In this document: one piece after another, positions 6,825-15,818 of the stretch | Numbering within the stretch: position 1 is the stretch's first letter | Layout of the letters: each line of letters starts with the position of its first letter | Source of the DNA: a virus | Reading direction: 5' to 3' (one strand) | Length of the DNA: 21,965 nt | IMG/VR virus record: IMGVR_UViG_3300008448_000757 | Span: 1-21,965 of that record | Notes under the pieces: model-generated | What the model was told of the DNA's origin: nothing | Database searches by the model: none | Seen by the model: only the letters and a program-made list of their open reading frames with translations | Made by a program: the position numbers and the translations under genes

Positions 6825-9632
6825 ATGGCTCAACTTGATTTTAACGCACTTAAGAAACAGATAGAAGATGCTGGGCTTTCTGCAGCTGCATTTGAAGCAG
6901 AATTTATTAAAATAAGAAATGCAGGAGGAGATGTAACTAAGGTGCTTAAGACAATGCAGGCAACTGTTGACGGTATCAACGATACAGCCAGAGACATAGT
7001 TGGATCATTTACAGATTTATCTGCACAACTAAAAGCTAACTTAGCTGAACTAGGAAAGACCAACTCAGCATTGAGTATTTCAAAAAAATCATATCAAGGA
7101 ATTACCTCAGTTGTTGATAAGCTTAAAAACGAAGAACAAGGGATATATGATTTTAATGTAAAGCAATTAAAAAGTCTACAAGAAAAAGCAAGAGTAGGTT
7201 ACGATGACTTACGTAGATCTGTTCAGCAACTAACCGCAGAAGAAAGAGCTACTGAAGCAGGACAAGCTATGCTAAGAGCTAGAAGAGCAGGCTATGAGGT
7301 AGAAAAGAAAGCACTAAAAGCTATAGAGGAGCGATTAGAGTTAGAAAAGAAAGTAGAAAAAACTATAGGAGCTACAGGAGCTATCCTACAAACATCTTCT
7401 AAATTATTTGATAAACTAGGATTTGGACACTTATCATCAGAACTAGATGAGTTAAATAAAAAGCTAAAAGATGAATTACGAGAAGAAATAAGTAGGAGTA
7501 ACGGTGCAGCAGCTAATCTAGCAACATCTTTTAAATATGTAGGAAAAGCTATAGGAGGTTCGGTAAAAATACTTACTGAAGGATTAAGAGATCCTCTTAT
7601 CATACTACAATTCATAACAGCAGAACTTCTCAAAGGTAGCCAAAACATGGCTGATTTCAGAAAACAAACTGGAATGTCGTACGAAAGTGCCTATAAGCTT
7701 AATATGGAGATGAAAGGAGTCGCTGCAGCAAGTGGGGACAGCTTTATAACATCAGAAAAGCTAAATAAGAGCTATGCAATGCTAACCGAACAGTTAGGAG
7801 TATCGGCAGATATTCTAGGTGGAGAAGCATTAGTTAGTGCAACTAATCTTGAACAAAGGTTAGGAATGTCAGCAGAGCAAGCAAGTAAGTTAACCGTCTT
7901 TTCCAGATTACAAGGAAAAAATACCGAAGATATCCTAGCTAAATCCTACGATGTAGTAGGTGCCTTTAACCAACAAAATAAATCAGCACTTAACGTAAAT
8001 GCTGTAATGGATTCTGTTTCTAGTGCTAGTACAGCAACATACCTGACTATGGGTAAAAACGTAGTAGCTTTAACAAAAGCCGCTACTGCTGCTGCAGCTT
8101 TAGGATTAAGTATGCAACAGATAGAGAAGGTATCGGAAAGCATGCTTAACTTTGAAGATTCGATAGGTAAGGAATTAGAAGCACAATTATTGACTGGTGG
8201 TAACATTAACCTAGCTAAAGCGAGAGAGTATGCTTTAACAGGGGATATGGAAGGATTAACACAAGAGATAGGTAAGCAAGAAGGTATATTAGACGCATTT
8301 AGGACTAAAAACGTAATAGCACAAAAAGCAGCAGCAGAAGCCTTAGGATTATCAAGAGAGGAACTAGCTGATATGACAATGAAGCAAGAGCTTCTTACAC
8401 TAGGTGCAGAAGGCTTTAAAAAACAGTATGGAGAAACAGCTTACGAATCAGCTAAGGCTAGAAGTGCTTCTGAAAAGTTTGCAGATACAATTGAGAAGGT
8501 AAAAGACATATTAGGAAGTATATTACAAGGGTTTTCACCGATACTAGATATATTAGCAAAAATTTTAGACATACCACTTGTTCCTTATATTCTTGCAGGA
8601 GTAGTAGCGGTAAAAGCACTAGGCCTATCAGTATCAGGAGTTGGAAAAGCTTTTGGATCAATGTTTAGTTTAGGTAAGCAAGCACTTACAGGACTAGCAG
8701 GCTTATTCAAAAAAGGAGGATTTGCAAGTGCACTAGGAGGACTAAAGGATATGCTAACTGGAGGATTTCAACAAGGAGCTACAGGAATGGGAGCTTCTTC
8801 GCCTTGGTCACCAGGTAAACAAGCACCAGGAGCAGGACCAGGAAAAGCAGGAGGTGGAATGGTGGAAAGTTTCTCTAAAATTAATACAACAGCACTACTA
8901 AAAGGAGCAGCGGCAATGGCTATCGCAGCAGTTGGAATTTACGTATTTGCAAAAGCAATTCAAGAATTTGAAAAGATAGAAGACTGGACAAGTATTGCAA
9001 TAGGTTTAGGAGCTTTTGGAGTATCCATGGGTATAATCGGAGCCGTAGGAAAATTTGCAGCAGTAGGACTTGAAGCATTGGCAATAGGACTAACATCCTT
9101 TGGAGCTGCTATGATGGGACCAGGTGGATTAGGGTTAGCAGCTTTAATAGGAGCAGCAATAGGATTAGGAGCAGCACTTAACCTAGCAGCACCAGGTATA
9201 GAGGCATTTGGAAAAGTAATAACAGCAGTATTTACAGGACTTGCAACACTTATACCGGTTATTGTAGACGGATTTGTCAATCTAATCTCAGCAGTAGCAG
9301 GAGGTATAGGACCACTACTTCTATTAGGACCTGCTTTATTTGGAATAGCAGCAGGATTAGGAGCAGTAGGAGCAGCAGGATTAATGTCGCTACCAGGAAT
9401 CGGAGCTCTAGCAATAGTATCTAAAATAGCTCCATCAATAGTTTCTGCAGGAGGAAAAACAGCAGGAGCAGCAAAAGGAAAAGCTGAAGAAGGATCAATG
9501 GCAGCAGTAGCACAAAAATTAGATGTGCTTATTGAACTAGCTAAGAAAGGAACAGTAGTGATGCTAGATGGAAAGGTATTAGCTACCTCAAATGCACAAA
9601 ATCAAAAACAAGTACTATCAAATCAAAGATAA
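6825..9632 (+). CDS. Tail tape measure protein
   Basis: It sets tail length and is threaded in the tube before DNA ejection. At 935 residues it is the longest product here. The N-terminal ~250 residues are charged and coiled-coil-like (Lys, Glu, Leu and Ala heptads). A middle part of alpha-helical, Ala/Ser-rich sequence follows. Residues from ~583 on contain long hydrophobic Gly/Ala/Ile/Leu stretches, notably ~583-610 and ~690-870, typical of tape measure membrane-interacting regions. The C-terminus ends in a short amphipathic helix and VVMLDGKVLATS, a form common at tape measure ends. It follows the gp26/88-codon pair and precedes the baseplate genes, the usual position. No peptidase or lysozyme motif was seen. 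Confidence 0.9.
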   Translation: MAQLDFNALKKQIEDAGLSAAAFEAEFIKIRNAGGDVTKVLKTMQATVDGINDTARDIVGSFTDLSAQLKANLAELGKTNSALSISKKSYQGITSVVDKLKNEEQGIYDFNVKQLKSLQEKARVGYDDLRRSVQQLTAEERATEAGQAMLRARRAGYEVEKKALKAIEERLELEKKVEKTIGATGAILQTSSKLFDKLGFGHLSSELDELNKKLKDELREEISRSNGAAANLATSFKYVGKAIGGSVKILTEGLRDPLIILQFITAELLKGSQNMADFRKQTGMSYESAYKLNMEMKGVAAASGDSFITSEKLNKSYAMLTEQLGVSADILGGEALVSATNLEQRLGMSAEQASKLTVFSRLQGKNTEDILAKSYDVVGAFNQQNKSALNVNAVMDSVSSASTATYLTMGKNVVALTKAATAAAALGLSMQQIEKVSESMLNFEDSIGKELEAQLLTGGNINLAKAREYALTGDMEGLTQEIGKQEGILDAFRTKNVIAQKAAAEALGLSREELADMTMKQELLTLGAEGFKKQYGETAYESAKARSASEKFADTIEKVKDILGSILQGFSPILDILAKILDIPLVPYILAGVVAVKALGLSVSGVGKAFGSMFSLGKQALTGLAGLFKKGGFASALGGLKDMLTGGFQQGATGMGASSPWSPGKQAPGAGPGKAGGGMVESFSKINTTALLKGAAAMAIAAVGIYVFAKAIQEFEKIEDWTSIAIGLGAFGVSMGIIGAVGKFAAVGLEALAIGLTSFGAAMMGPGGLGLAALIGAAIGLGAALNLAAPGIEAFGKVITAVFTGLATLIPVIVDGFVNLISAVAGGIGPLLLLGPALFGIAAGLGAVGAAGLMSLPGIGALAIVSKIAPSIVSAGGKTAGAAKGKAEEGSMAAVAQKLDVLIELAKKGTVVMLDGKVLATSNAQNQKQVLSNQR

Positions 9633-9648
9633 TAAAAAGTATTACAAC

Positions 9649-9656
9649 TATTTATA
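9649..9656 (+). promoter_or_regulatory. TATTTATA element upstream of the 69-aa gene
   Basis: An exact copy with the same flanks as the one before the tape measure gene (AC before, ATAAAC after), 21 bases before the ATG at 9678. It could drive the baseplate genes that follow. Confidence 0.5.
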
Positions 9657-9677
9657 ATAAACAAAAAAACAATACAA

Positions 9678-9887
9678 ATGGGACTATTAGACTTACTACC
9701 ATCAAGTAATTTAGGTTTAGACGGACTTACACCAGCACAAATTGCAAGTGCCAATCCTAACTCAACTCTACATTACCAATCATCAATTAACAACAATCCG
9801 AATTTACCGAACGGATACCCAGCTCCATCTGCGTTAGATTTAGATGGAAATACACCACCAAAGTATTTAGATAATCCTCCAGGATAA
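9678..9887 (+). CDS. Small Asn/Pro-rich protein between tape measure and baseplate genes, 69 aa
   Basis: The protein starts with a short hydrophobic helix (GLLDLLP) and continues as a Pro/Asn/Ser-rich, probably extended chain with two LDLDG/LGLDGLTP-like turns. It has no cysteine and no membrane span. It is preceded by a TATTTATA element and followed after eight bases by the gp48/gp54-like gene. The composition suits a linker or staple protein in the baseplate, but no family was recognised and the gene call rests on its start context and its place in a gap that would otherwise be empty. Confidence 0.65.
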   Translation: MGLLDLLPSSNLGLDGLTPAQIASANPNSTLHYQSSINNNPNLPNGYPAPSALDLDGNTPPKYLDNPPG

Positions 9888-9895
9888 TATAAGCT

Positions 9896-11779
9896 ATGGC
9901 AAACGGATTAATAAATCTCCAAACAGACTTAAAGAGTCTTCGTTATGGAAGCGATAAACCTTATATCACTAAGAACATAGGAGATGCTCCTGGAAGTCAA
10001 ATAGGATTAGAGGTTCAAACTCGTATAGACGATACTTCCCGTATTGCCCAAATGCTTATTGATAAGCCTGGTATAAAGTACTTGCTAAATGAAGCACTAC
10101 TACAGCAAATAAATATTGACGATAAAATAAGAAATAGAGGCAATAAAACAGTAGCTGGAGCAGTACTAGGTCAATTAGGAAATACCTTAGTTGGTACAGC
10201 AAAGATATTAGGATCAACTCTAGCACAAGTTCCTGTAAATGGAACAGGACTTCATTTCTTAAAAGGATTCAGAACCGACACATATTTACAGCCAACAAAC
10301 GGAAATCCAGCTTCTGGTTTTGCTCAATTCTTTGGAGCAGGAGGAGTAGAAGGAGCACCACTTGCTTTACAAGGAAAACCTATTGAAGGAGAGGCTGAAT
10401 CAAACTTTGGTACAAAAGTATCACCTACTGAATTTAAAGTTACAAGAAAAAGTAGTTTTGATTATGACGATTACCTTAATTCACCTATCCCTAAAGATAG
10501 TGAACAAGGAGTAACTAAGGAATACGCACAACAAGGAAAAGTAATTCCAATCTCAGGTTCAAGTATACAAACAACTATTGCACAAGGTGAGTTAGGAATA
10601 ACTAACCAGAACGTAACAGGAAGTAATGATAACCTTAATAAGTACTTAGCAGAATCAGGTAGTGTAATTAATATTAGCGGTTCTGTAATAGAAACTACAT
10701 TAGCTTTTGGATCCGAAGGAATAAGTAACCAAAACGTAACAGGAAGTAATGATAACCTTAATAGTCAAAAAGCTAAAGAAGGTAAACGTATATTTGTAGG
10801 ACAGAAACAAGAAGATTACTACATAACTCCTTCTGCATACCAAAAAACTGATGGATCAAATATAACCATTGAGGGACAGAAAATTACTGCAGGAGAAAAG
10901 AGTATTCCAAAAATTACAGAACTTAGTACACTAAGAACCGACATCAACTCAGGTTCAGTAGAAATAGCATACAGAGATGGAGACGTAGTAGACTACTCTC
11001 CTAAATTACAAGACTTTAGACAGGGTGGAGATACTTTCTATTCTTTTGATTACAACAATGCTCAAATAAAAAGAGAGACAAGAGTTAATCTAGGAGATCA
11101 AGGTAAACTTAAACCTTCAGGATTCTACACAAGCTACAGCAATGTAGATCCAGATGCCGTAGATAAACTAAATGCATTAGACATAAGTAATACAAGAATA
11201 GATGGAACTCAAGCAGCTAGAGATTTAGCTAAGCTATATTTTGAAATAATCACACCAGACGGATCAAAATTCCTACACTTCAGAGCATTTATTGACTCAA
11301 TAGATGATAACTATAATGCAGATTGGCAAGGAAGTAAGTATGTAGGTAGAGCAGAGAACTTCTACACGTACGGAGGATTTGAAAGAGATATAACTATTTC
11401 TTTTAAAATAGCAGCAGCAACAAGAAGTGAGATGAAACCATTATACAAAAAAATGGTATACTTAGCTTCTTCGACAGCACCAACTTATGGAGGACAAGGA
11501 TTTATGAGAGGTTCGCTTGCTAGAATAACAGTTGGTTCGTATCTTAGTCAAATACCAGGAGTAATAACTTCTGTAAAATTTAGTTTAATAGATGGAATGC
11601 CATGGGAAATTGCAATGCAAAACCCAGAAGCAGGTACAGATGATGATGTTCAAGAATTACCAATGGGATTACAGTGTAGTATATCATTTAAAGCAATTCA
11701 CGACTTTGCACCACAAACCGGCTTGCAACATTATTTCACAAATCCAAATCCGGTTAACGGATCACAACCTTTCTTTTAG
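9896..11779 (+). CDS. Baseplate protein, tentative tail-tube initiator/cap (gp48/gp54-like), with internal 41-aa repeat
   Basis: The C-terminal ~200 residues carry a tube-like beta domain: KFLHFRAFIDSIDDNY, FYTYGGFERDITISFKIAA, a MKPLYKKMVYLAS helix, GSLARITVGSYL, PGVITSVKFSLI and MPWEIAM. Such a fold is used by baseplate proteins that cap the hub and nucleate the tube (gp48/gp54 in T4). The N-terminal part includes a hydrophobic Gly/Ala region (~residues 85-120). Residues ~215-300 contain two copies of a 41-residue unit with a perfect NQNVTGSNDNLN core, plus the beginning of a third. The gene lies between the tape measure and the LysM gene, as expected. At 627 residues it is longer than T4 gp48 or gp54, partly because of the insertion. 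Assignment to one of the two is not possible by eye. Confidence 0.7.
   Translation: MANGLINLQTDLKSLRYGSDKPYITKNIGDAPGSQIGLEVQTRIDDTSRIAQMLIDKPGIKYLLNEALLQQINIDDKIRNRGNKTVAGAVLGQLGNTLVGTAKILGSTLAQVPVNGTGLHFLKGFRTDTYLQPTNGNPASGFAQFFGAGGVEGAPLALQGKPIEGEAESNFGTKVSPTEFKVTRKSSFDYDDYLNSPIPKDSEQGVTKEYAQQGKVIPISGSSIQTTIAQGELGITNQNVTGSNDNLNKYLAESGSVINISGSVIETTLAFGSEGISNQNVTGSNDNLNSQKAKEGKRIFVGQKQEDYYITPSAYQKTDGSNITIEGQKITAGEKSIPKITELSTLRTDINSGSVEIAYRDGDVVDYSPKLQDFRQGGDTFYSFDYNNAQIKRETRVNLGDQGKLKPSGFYTSYSNVDPDAVDKLNALDISNTRIDGTQAARDLAKLYFEIITPDGSKFLHFRAFIDSIDDNYNADWQGSKYVGRAENFYTYGGFERDITISFKIAAATRSEMKPLYKKMVYLASSTAPTYGGQGFMRGSLARITVGSYLSQIPGVITSVKFSLIDGMPWEIAMQNPEAGTDDDVQELPMGLQCSISFKAIHDFAPQTGLQHYFTNPNPVNGSQPFF
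10603..10763 (+). repeat. Direct repeat inside the baseplate gene (123-base period)
   Basis: Bases 10603-10640 recur at 10726-10763 with one mismatch (G at 10609, A at 10732), a period of exactly 123 bases or 41 codons. Flanking codons are also similar at the protein level (ISGSSIQTTIA and ISGSVIETTLA). The near-identity at DNA level suggests a recent in-frame duplication or maintained recombination. Confidence 0.9.
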
Positions 11780-11788
11780 TAGAAAAAA

Positions 11789-12094
11789 ATGGCAAATAGG
11801 TACAGAGATATAAAACAGTTTAATACATCTGACGGAATTACGTATAGAGCAAATAGCATATACCCACAAGTTCCGTTGTCAGATAAAGACTACTATGTAA
11901 TAACAACAGCAGGAGATAGGTATGATACTTTAGCACTGCAATTCTACAATGACACATCACTATGGTGGATTATTGCAGCTGCAAACAATTCAGAACAGGC
12001 ATCATTGGTAGTTGAACCAGGAGTTCAAATTAGAATTCCGTACGACAAAACAATAGCACTAGATCTATATAATCAGGTAAATAAGACAAGGTAA
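11789..12094 (+). CDS. gp53: gp53-like baseplate wedge protein with LysM domain
   Basis: Residues ~35-85 form a LysM-like module: YYVITTAGDRYDTLALQFYND, SLWWIIAAANN and a VEPGVQIRIP end. In T4-like phages, gp53 and similar small baseplate proteins (for example P2 gpX type) have this domain, where it is used to join wedge parts to the hub instead of binding cell walls. At 101 residues it is mostly the LysM module plus a short N-terminal arm. The gene follows the gp48/gp54-like gene by nine bases, and its TAA shares a base with the ATG of the hub gene (TAATG), so translation is probably coupled. Confidence 0.82.
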   Translation: MANRYRDIKQFNTSDGITYRANSIYPQVPLSDKDYYVITTAGDRYDTLALQFYNDTSLWWIIAAANNSEQASLVVEPGVQIRIPYDKTIALDLYNQVNKTR

Positions 12095-14829
12095 TGGCAG
12101 AGGGAGTAGGCTCAAAAATAAGTAATGAAGTAGTAGCCCAAATTGAAGCTAGAAAAGCAATCGTAGGTAAACAAGTAGGAAGAACCTCCGACGATTTGCT
12201 ATATCTAAACAGCAAAACAGGTTGGATAAGATTATCATCAGGAGTTAATACAATCACTGATGAAGAAGCAGATCAATTCCTAGAGCAAGAAGGTAGAATT
12301 GAAATAATTGGGGACAATAGACTTGCCGGGTATAATATACTTCAAGGAGGATTACTAAATCCAAATAGAACCATTAGAGTAGGCATAGATACTGCTCCAT
12401 CCACAACTGCTGAAGATACATCGTTATCTGATAAAGCTGCTTATCAAAATAGGGTTAATAGTACAGGTATTCGACCAATGCCAGGAATAACAGGGCTGTC
12501 TGTACAATCAAAAAACACATACGGTACTTTACGAGAAGCAGAAGTAAAAATAATGGTATGGACTTTGGAAGATTTTGAAATGATAGAAAGAATCTACCTA
12601 AGACCTGGATTTACGATGCTACTTGAATGGGGACATACAATCTACGTTAATAACTCAGGAGGAGTTGAGAAAAACATTAAAACCATAGGTAATAAGTTTT
12701 TCAACTCAGGAGTTACGATGTCTCAGATATTAGATGAGATAGCAGAGTATAGAAAATCTACTGACTACAACTATGAAGGTATGATTGGCTATGTAAAAAA
12801 CTTCTCTTGGAATTACAGACCAGATGGAGGATATGAATGTTCAGTCAATATAATATCTACGGGAGAGATTTTAGATTCTCTAAAAATGAGAATAAATCCG
12901 AAGTTAAAAATAGAATCTGAAGAATTTGCATCAACGGATAGTGAAAAAGGAAAAGAACAGCAGAAATCTCCTTTTCACTTTTTTTTCAATAAGTTAGAAT
13001 CAATAACATCACCTAAATTTACAAGAGAAGACCTAAGTGGTGTTTCTCCAAACCTTTATAAAAACCTACAAGATTTCACAGGATATTATAAAGAAGTAGA
13101 AGCAGAAGATCATCCTGACGCTCCTTGGTATGGAGATAAAAATATAAAGCACTATTGGATGCCTCTAAGAGTGTATCTAGAGATATTTAACAAGTACATA
13201 GTCCCAGTTGACAATACAAAAAGTCAAACTGATCCAAATTACGGAATAACAAAGTTCAATGTAGACTATACAAAATCAAGTAAGTTCCTAACAATACCAG
13301 AACACTTCTCAATAGATCCAACAGTATGCGTACTAGCAACTAAACACAAAAAACCACCCGAAGTTGCAGGAGATGAATTTGGAGAGGTTGATGTAGTTAT
13401 CGATAACTTAGTTAAGCCAACTAATGACTATGATGATGTACTAAATATATTAGTTGCTTCACCGTATGTAAAAGGTATTCTTGATGGAGCATTTGGTGAG
13501 GATTATGAGAGCGAAAAAGGATCTACAGAGATCGTGCAAGAAATTTTAGGAGGAATAAATACAGCACTTGGAGGAATAAATGATTTATCTATTTCATACG
13601 AAGAAGAAGTTGATGGTGGAACATTTTTCATAGTAGATAGAAACAATACACCTAAGGATGTACCACCAACTTTAACTCTAGCAGGTATTGATAGTATTTT
13701 TACTAGTGTAAATATTAATAGTAAAATCTCAAATGAAATAGGAAGTAACATTGCTATAGCAGCTCAAGGATCAGCTCAAAACTTTTCTGAGAACGTAGAG
13801 AACATCTTAAAATGGAATCCTAATGTAATTGATAGAGTAAGGCCAACAAAAGACGATCGAACTAAAAATAGCAAAGGACAAGAGGAGGTAAAAAAAGATC
13901 AAGAAGAAGAAAAGAAAGAGTGGTATAAAGATGTTGTTAATTTCTTTGGTGAGTTTAATGGAACCGGATATGAAGATAGCGATATGCAAGCTGCTAAAAC
14001 TCAGCACAAAGATTACATTAAGTACTGGCTATACTACAATAATTACGAAAACGGAAACCCACCACCAGGATTAGTACCTGTAGAATTATCTCTACAGTTA
14101 GAGGGTATTGGAGGAATGAAAATTGGACAGTCGTTTAAAATCAAATCAGGAATACTGCCTGCAAAATACCAAGATAAGTTTGGATATATTATAACGGGAT
14201 TAGGTCATAGTGTAGAAAGCAATAGATGGCTGACAGATATTAAAACTCAATTTTACCTAACAGAAGGAGGACAGCCAAAAGGAATTCCAGCAGGACAAGC
14301 TAGAACAGGTGCAACAGTTGATTATGCACAAGCTAAGCCAACTCCAATTTCAACAACAGGAGGAGGTACATCTAAGACAATTGAAGGAACTGTTTACAAA
14401 AACGGTGAAATACCTGAGAATAAATTAAGGTATATTAATAATTGGAAGAAATATGTAGGAGCTATTCAAAGTGATGGAGGTAGAATTAGACTATATACAA
14501 AAGCTTCTAGAGCATTAGATGATTTATTAGCAGCAGCCGATGCAGCTAAAGTAACTTTTAAAATTAACTCTGCATATAGAACATTACAAGATCAACAAAG
14601 AGTACGTGCTAAGAACTGTACACCTGCTGGAGTTTGTAACCCACCAACAGCAAGACCAGGTACTTCCAATCACGGATTTGGAATAGCAGTTGACTTTGCA
14701 AATAAATCAGGAATGAAAATGTCAGAGGGAATGGCTGAGTATAAGTGGTTAGCTGCAAATGGACCAACCTACGGCTTCAGAAGAATTAGAAGTGAGGCAT
14801 GGCATTGGGAATATCAAAATATAAGTTAA
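12094..14829 (+). CDS. Baseplate hub protein fused to a C-terminal M15 peptidase
   Basis: This 911-residue protein likely combines a hub/spike part with a peptidoglycan-cleaving tip. The N-terminal ~250 residues (GITGLSVQSKNTYGTLREAEV, MVWTLEDFEMIERIYLRPG, LLEWGHTIYV) look like a gp27-like hub beta domain. The middle is polar and contains a highly charged Lys/Glu stretch near residue 600. Residues ~762-911 match the M15 (VanY/Ply500) peptidase: NSAYRT with Arg829, SNHGFGIAVD with zinc ligands His860 and Asp867, and EAWHWEY with Glu901 and His904. M15 enzymes cut peptide bonds in peptidoglycan, so this would open the wall during injection, in place of the T4 gp5 lysozyme. Start chosen by the TAATG coupling. 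The hub assignment is less certain than the peptidase. Confidence 0.85.
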   Translation: MAEGVGSKISNEVVAQIEARKAIVGKQVGRTSDDLLYLNSKTGWIRLSSGVNTITDEEADQFLEQEGRIEIIGDNRLAGYNILQGGLLNPNRTIRVGIDTAPSTTAEDTSLSDKAAYQNRVNSTGIRPMPGITGLSVQSKNTYGTLREAEVKIMVWTLEDFEMIERIYLRPGFTMLLEWGHTIYVNNSGGVEKNIKTIGNKFFNSGVTMSQILDEIAEYRKSTDYNYEGMIGYVKNFSWNYRPDGGYECSVNIISTGEILDSLKMRINPKLKIESEEFASTDSEKGKEQQKSPFHFFFNKLESITSPKFTREDLSGVSPNLYKNLQDFTGYYKEVEAEDHPDAPWYGDKNIKHYWMPLRVYLEIFNKYIVPVDNTKSQTDPNYGITKFNVDYTKSSKFLTIPEHFSIDPTVCVLATKHKKPPEVAGDEFGEVDVVIDNLVKPTNDYDDVLNILVASPYVKGILDGAFGEDYESEKGSTEIVQEILGGINTALGGINDLSISYEEEVDGGTFFIVDRNNTPKDVPPTLTLAGIDSIFTSVNINSKISNEIGSNIAIAAQGSAQNFSENVENILKWNPNVIDRVRPTKDDRTKNSKGQEEVKKDQEEEKKEWYKDVVNFFGEFNGTGYEDSDMQAAKTQHKDYIKYWLYYNNYENGNPPPGLVPVELSLQLEGIGGMKIGQSFKIKSGILPAKYQDKFGYIITGLGHSVESNRWLTDIKTQFYLTEGGQPKGIPAGQARTGATVDYAQAKPTPISTTGGGTSKTIEGTVYKNGEIPENKLRYINNWKKYVGAIQSDGGRIRLYTKASRALDDLLAAADAAKVTFKINSAYRTLQDQQRVRAKNCTPAGVCNPPTARPGTSNHGFGIAVDFANKSGMKMSEGMAEYKWLAANGPTYGFRRIRSEAWHWEYQNIS

Positions 14830-14837
14830 GGTAGAAT

Positions 14838-15761
14838 ATGGCAACTATTAAAGTACAGAATTTTACAGTTAGATCAGTAGTAGATGGTTCAACAATAATT
14901 GTAACCACTTTTGCTGATGGATTAGCTGTACGAGAAGATTTTTACGCAATACCAAACTATACCGTTGCTACAGCAGAAAAAGATGTATTATCTCGAGCAG
15001 AAGCATTTGGAGTAACCAATGTATCTACAGGTAATCAATATATAAAAGAAGCACCACCACCTCCACCACCAGCAGCTCCAGTAGATAAAGATACAAACCT
15101 ACAGCAACCAAGATACATCCCAGAAACAAGATACCAAAAACCAAAATCAACAAGAGGAGGTGAGTTTACAGTTAAGAAAACTGGAGAAGATTATATAGGA
15201 AAGTATATTGAGACTTTTGATAAAAAGTACTATGCGGGATCAACACCTGAAGAGAATGGAGTAGAATTAGAGAAAGTAAATGAAGAGTTTCCAATAGGAC
15301 TAGCTTTTGCTGCACTACCTGTTCTTTTAGGATTGTTAAAAGGATTTTTTAAACCAAAATTAAAAAAAGGAGATAAAGAAAAAGGGTTTACTAAAAGATT
15401 TTTTGTACAAGATAAAAAAAATAATAAAATACAGGAAACAGATCAAGAGACCTATAATCAAGCAAATGGACTACCTAATCTAAATTTAGTACAAGTTAAC
15501 TGGATAATAAAAGGACCAGCCGAAGATAAAAACTTTAACGGATACCCTTTCGAAGGAGCAGCATCAAAGAACAAGAAGACAATCAATGCACTAGAATCTC
15601 AGATGCCAGGAATATCAACCTTCATAACAGATTATGCATTCCTAGTAGAAGATCCAGCCACAGGTCAAAAACCAACGCTATCAACTTCTACAGAAGTAGA
15701 AAAAGATCCGCTTATAAAATTACAAAACGATCGAAAAGCAAATTTCGATTTGAGAAAATAA
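14838..15761 (+). CDS. Putative baseplate-associated protein with Pro-rich linker and membrane-type helix
   Basis: The N-terminal ~65 residues form a small beta-rich domain. Then comes a linker with six consecutive prolines (residues ~73-78), then a GEFTVKKTGEDYIGKYIETF segment with KYYAG that resembles a small domain seen in other phage structural proteins (YxGxY followed by YxG). Residues ~152-167 are hydrophobic (IGLAFAALPVLLGLL), flanked by a very basic stretch (PKLKKGDKEKGF). The C-terminal ~120 residues are polar. It is the last gene before a strong terminator and probably belongs to the tail block. No enzyme motif was seen and the family is not known. Confidence 0.7.
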   Translation: MATIKVQNFTVRSVVDGSTIIVTTFADGLAVREDFYAIPNYTVATAEKDVLSRAEAFGVTNVSTGNQYIKEAPPPPPPAAPVDKDTNLQQPRYIPETRYQKPKSTRGGEFTVKKTGEDYIGKYIETFDKKYYAGSTPEENGVELEKVNEEFPIGLAFAALPVLLGLLKGFFKPKLKKGDKEKGFTKRFFVQDKKNNKIQETDQETYNQANGLPNLNLVQVNWIIKGPAEDKNFNGYPFEGAASKNKKTINALESQMPGISTFITDYAFLVEDPATGQKPTLSTSTEVEKDPLIKLQNDRKANFDLRK

Positions 15762-15765
15762 AAAT

Positions 15766-15791
15766 AAGGCTTGCTTCGGTAAGCCTTTTTT
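15766..15791 (+). terminator. Intrinsic terminator with C(UUCG)G loop closing the tail block
   Basis: AAGGCTT (15766-15772) pairs with AAGCCTT (15781-15787). The stem continues through a G-T wobble and a C-G pair to a TTCG tetraloop (15775-15778), the very stable C(UUCG)G form also common in T4. A run of six T residues (15786-15791) follows. It separates structural from replication genes. Confidence 0.93.
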
Positions 15792-15800
15792 CGTATATTG
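15771..15800 (+). promoter_or_regulatory. Possible Bacteroidetes-type promoter for the polymerase gene
   Basis: TATATTG (15794-15800) resembles the Bacteroidetes -7 element (TAnnTTTG) with one missing T, and a TTG (15771-15773) lies 20 bases upstream, near the expected -33 spacing. It sits within and just after the terminator and 18 bases before the polymerase ATG. The match is imperfect and the upstream part overlaps the hairpin. Confidence 0.25.
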
Positions 15801-15818
15801 TAGTAAAGGTTATAGAAA

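Noticed and set aside
7292-7648. 118-codon ORF on the - strand within the tape measure gene
   Set aside because: Shadow of the Ala/Leu/Lys-rich coding strand; Ser/Phe/Leu-rich composition, no gap or promoter. Similar antisense ORFs at 8960-9280, 7946-8206 and 13503-13751 were rejected for the same reason.
11592-11813. 73-codon + strand ORF overlapping the end of the gp48/gp54-like gene and the start of the LysM gene
   Set aside because: Almost entirely inside two better genes, with no conserved-looking sequence.
11789-12094. LysM protein as an endolysin or wall-binding protein
   Set aside because: No catalytic domain; position among baseplate genes and the gp53/gpX precedent indicate a structural role.
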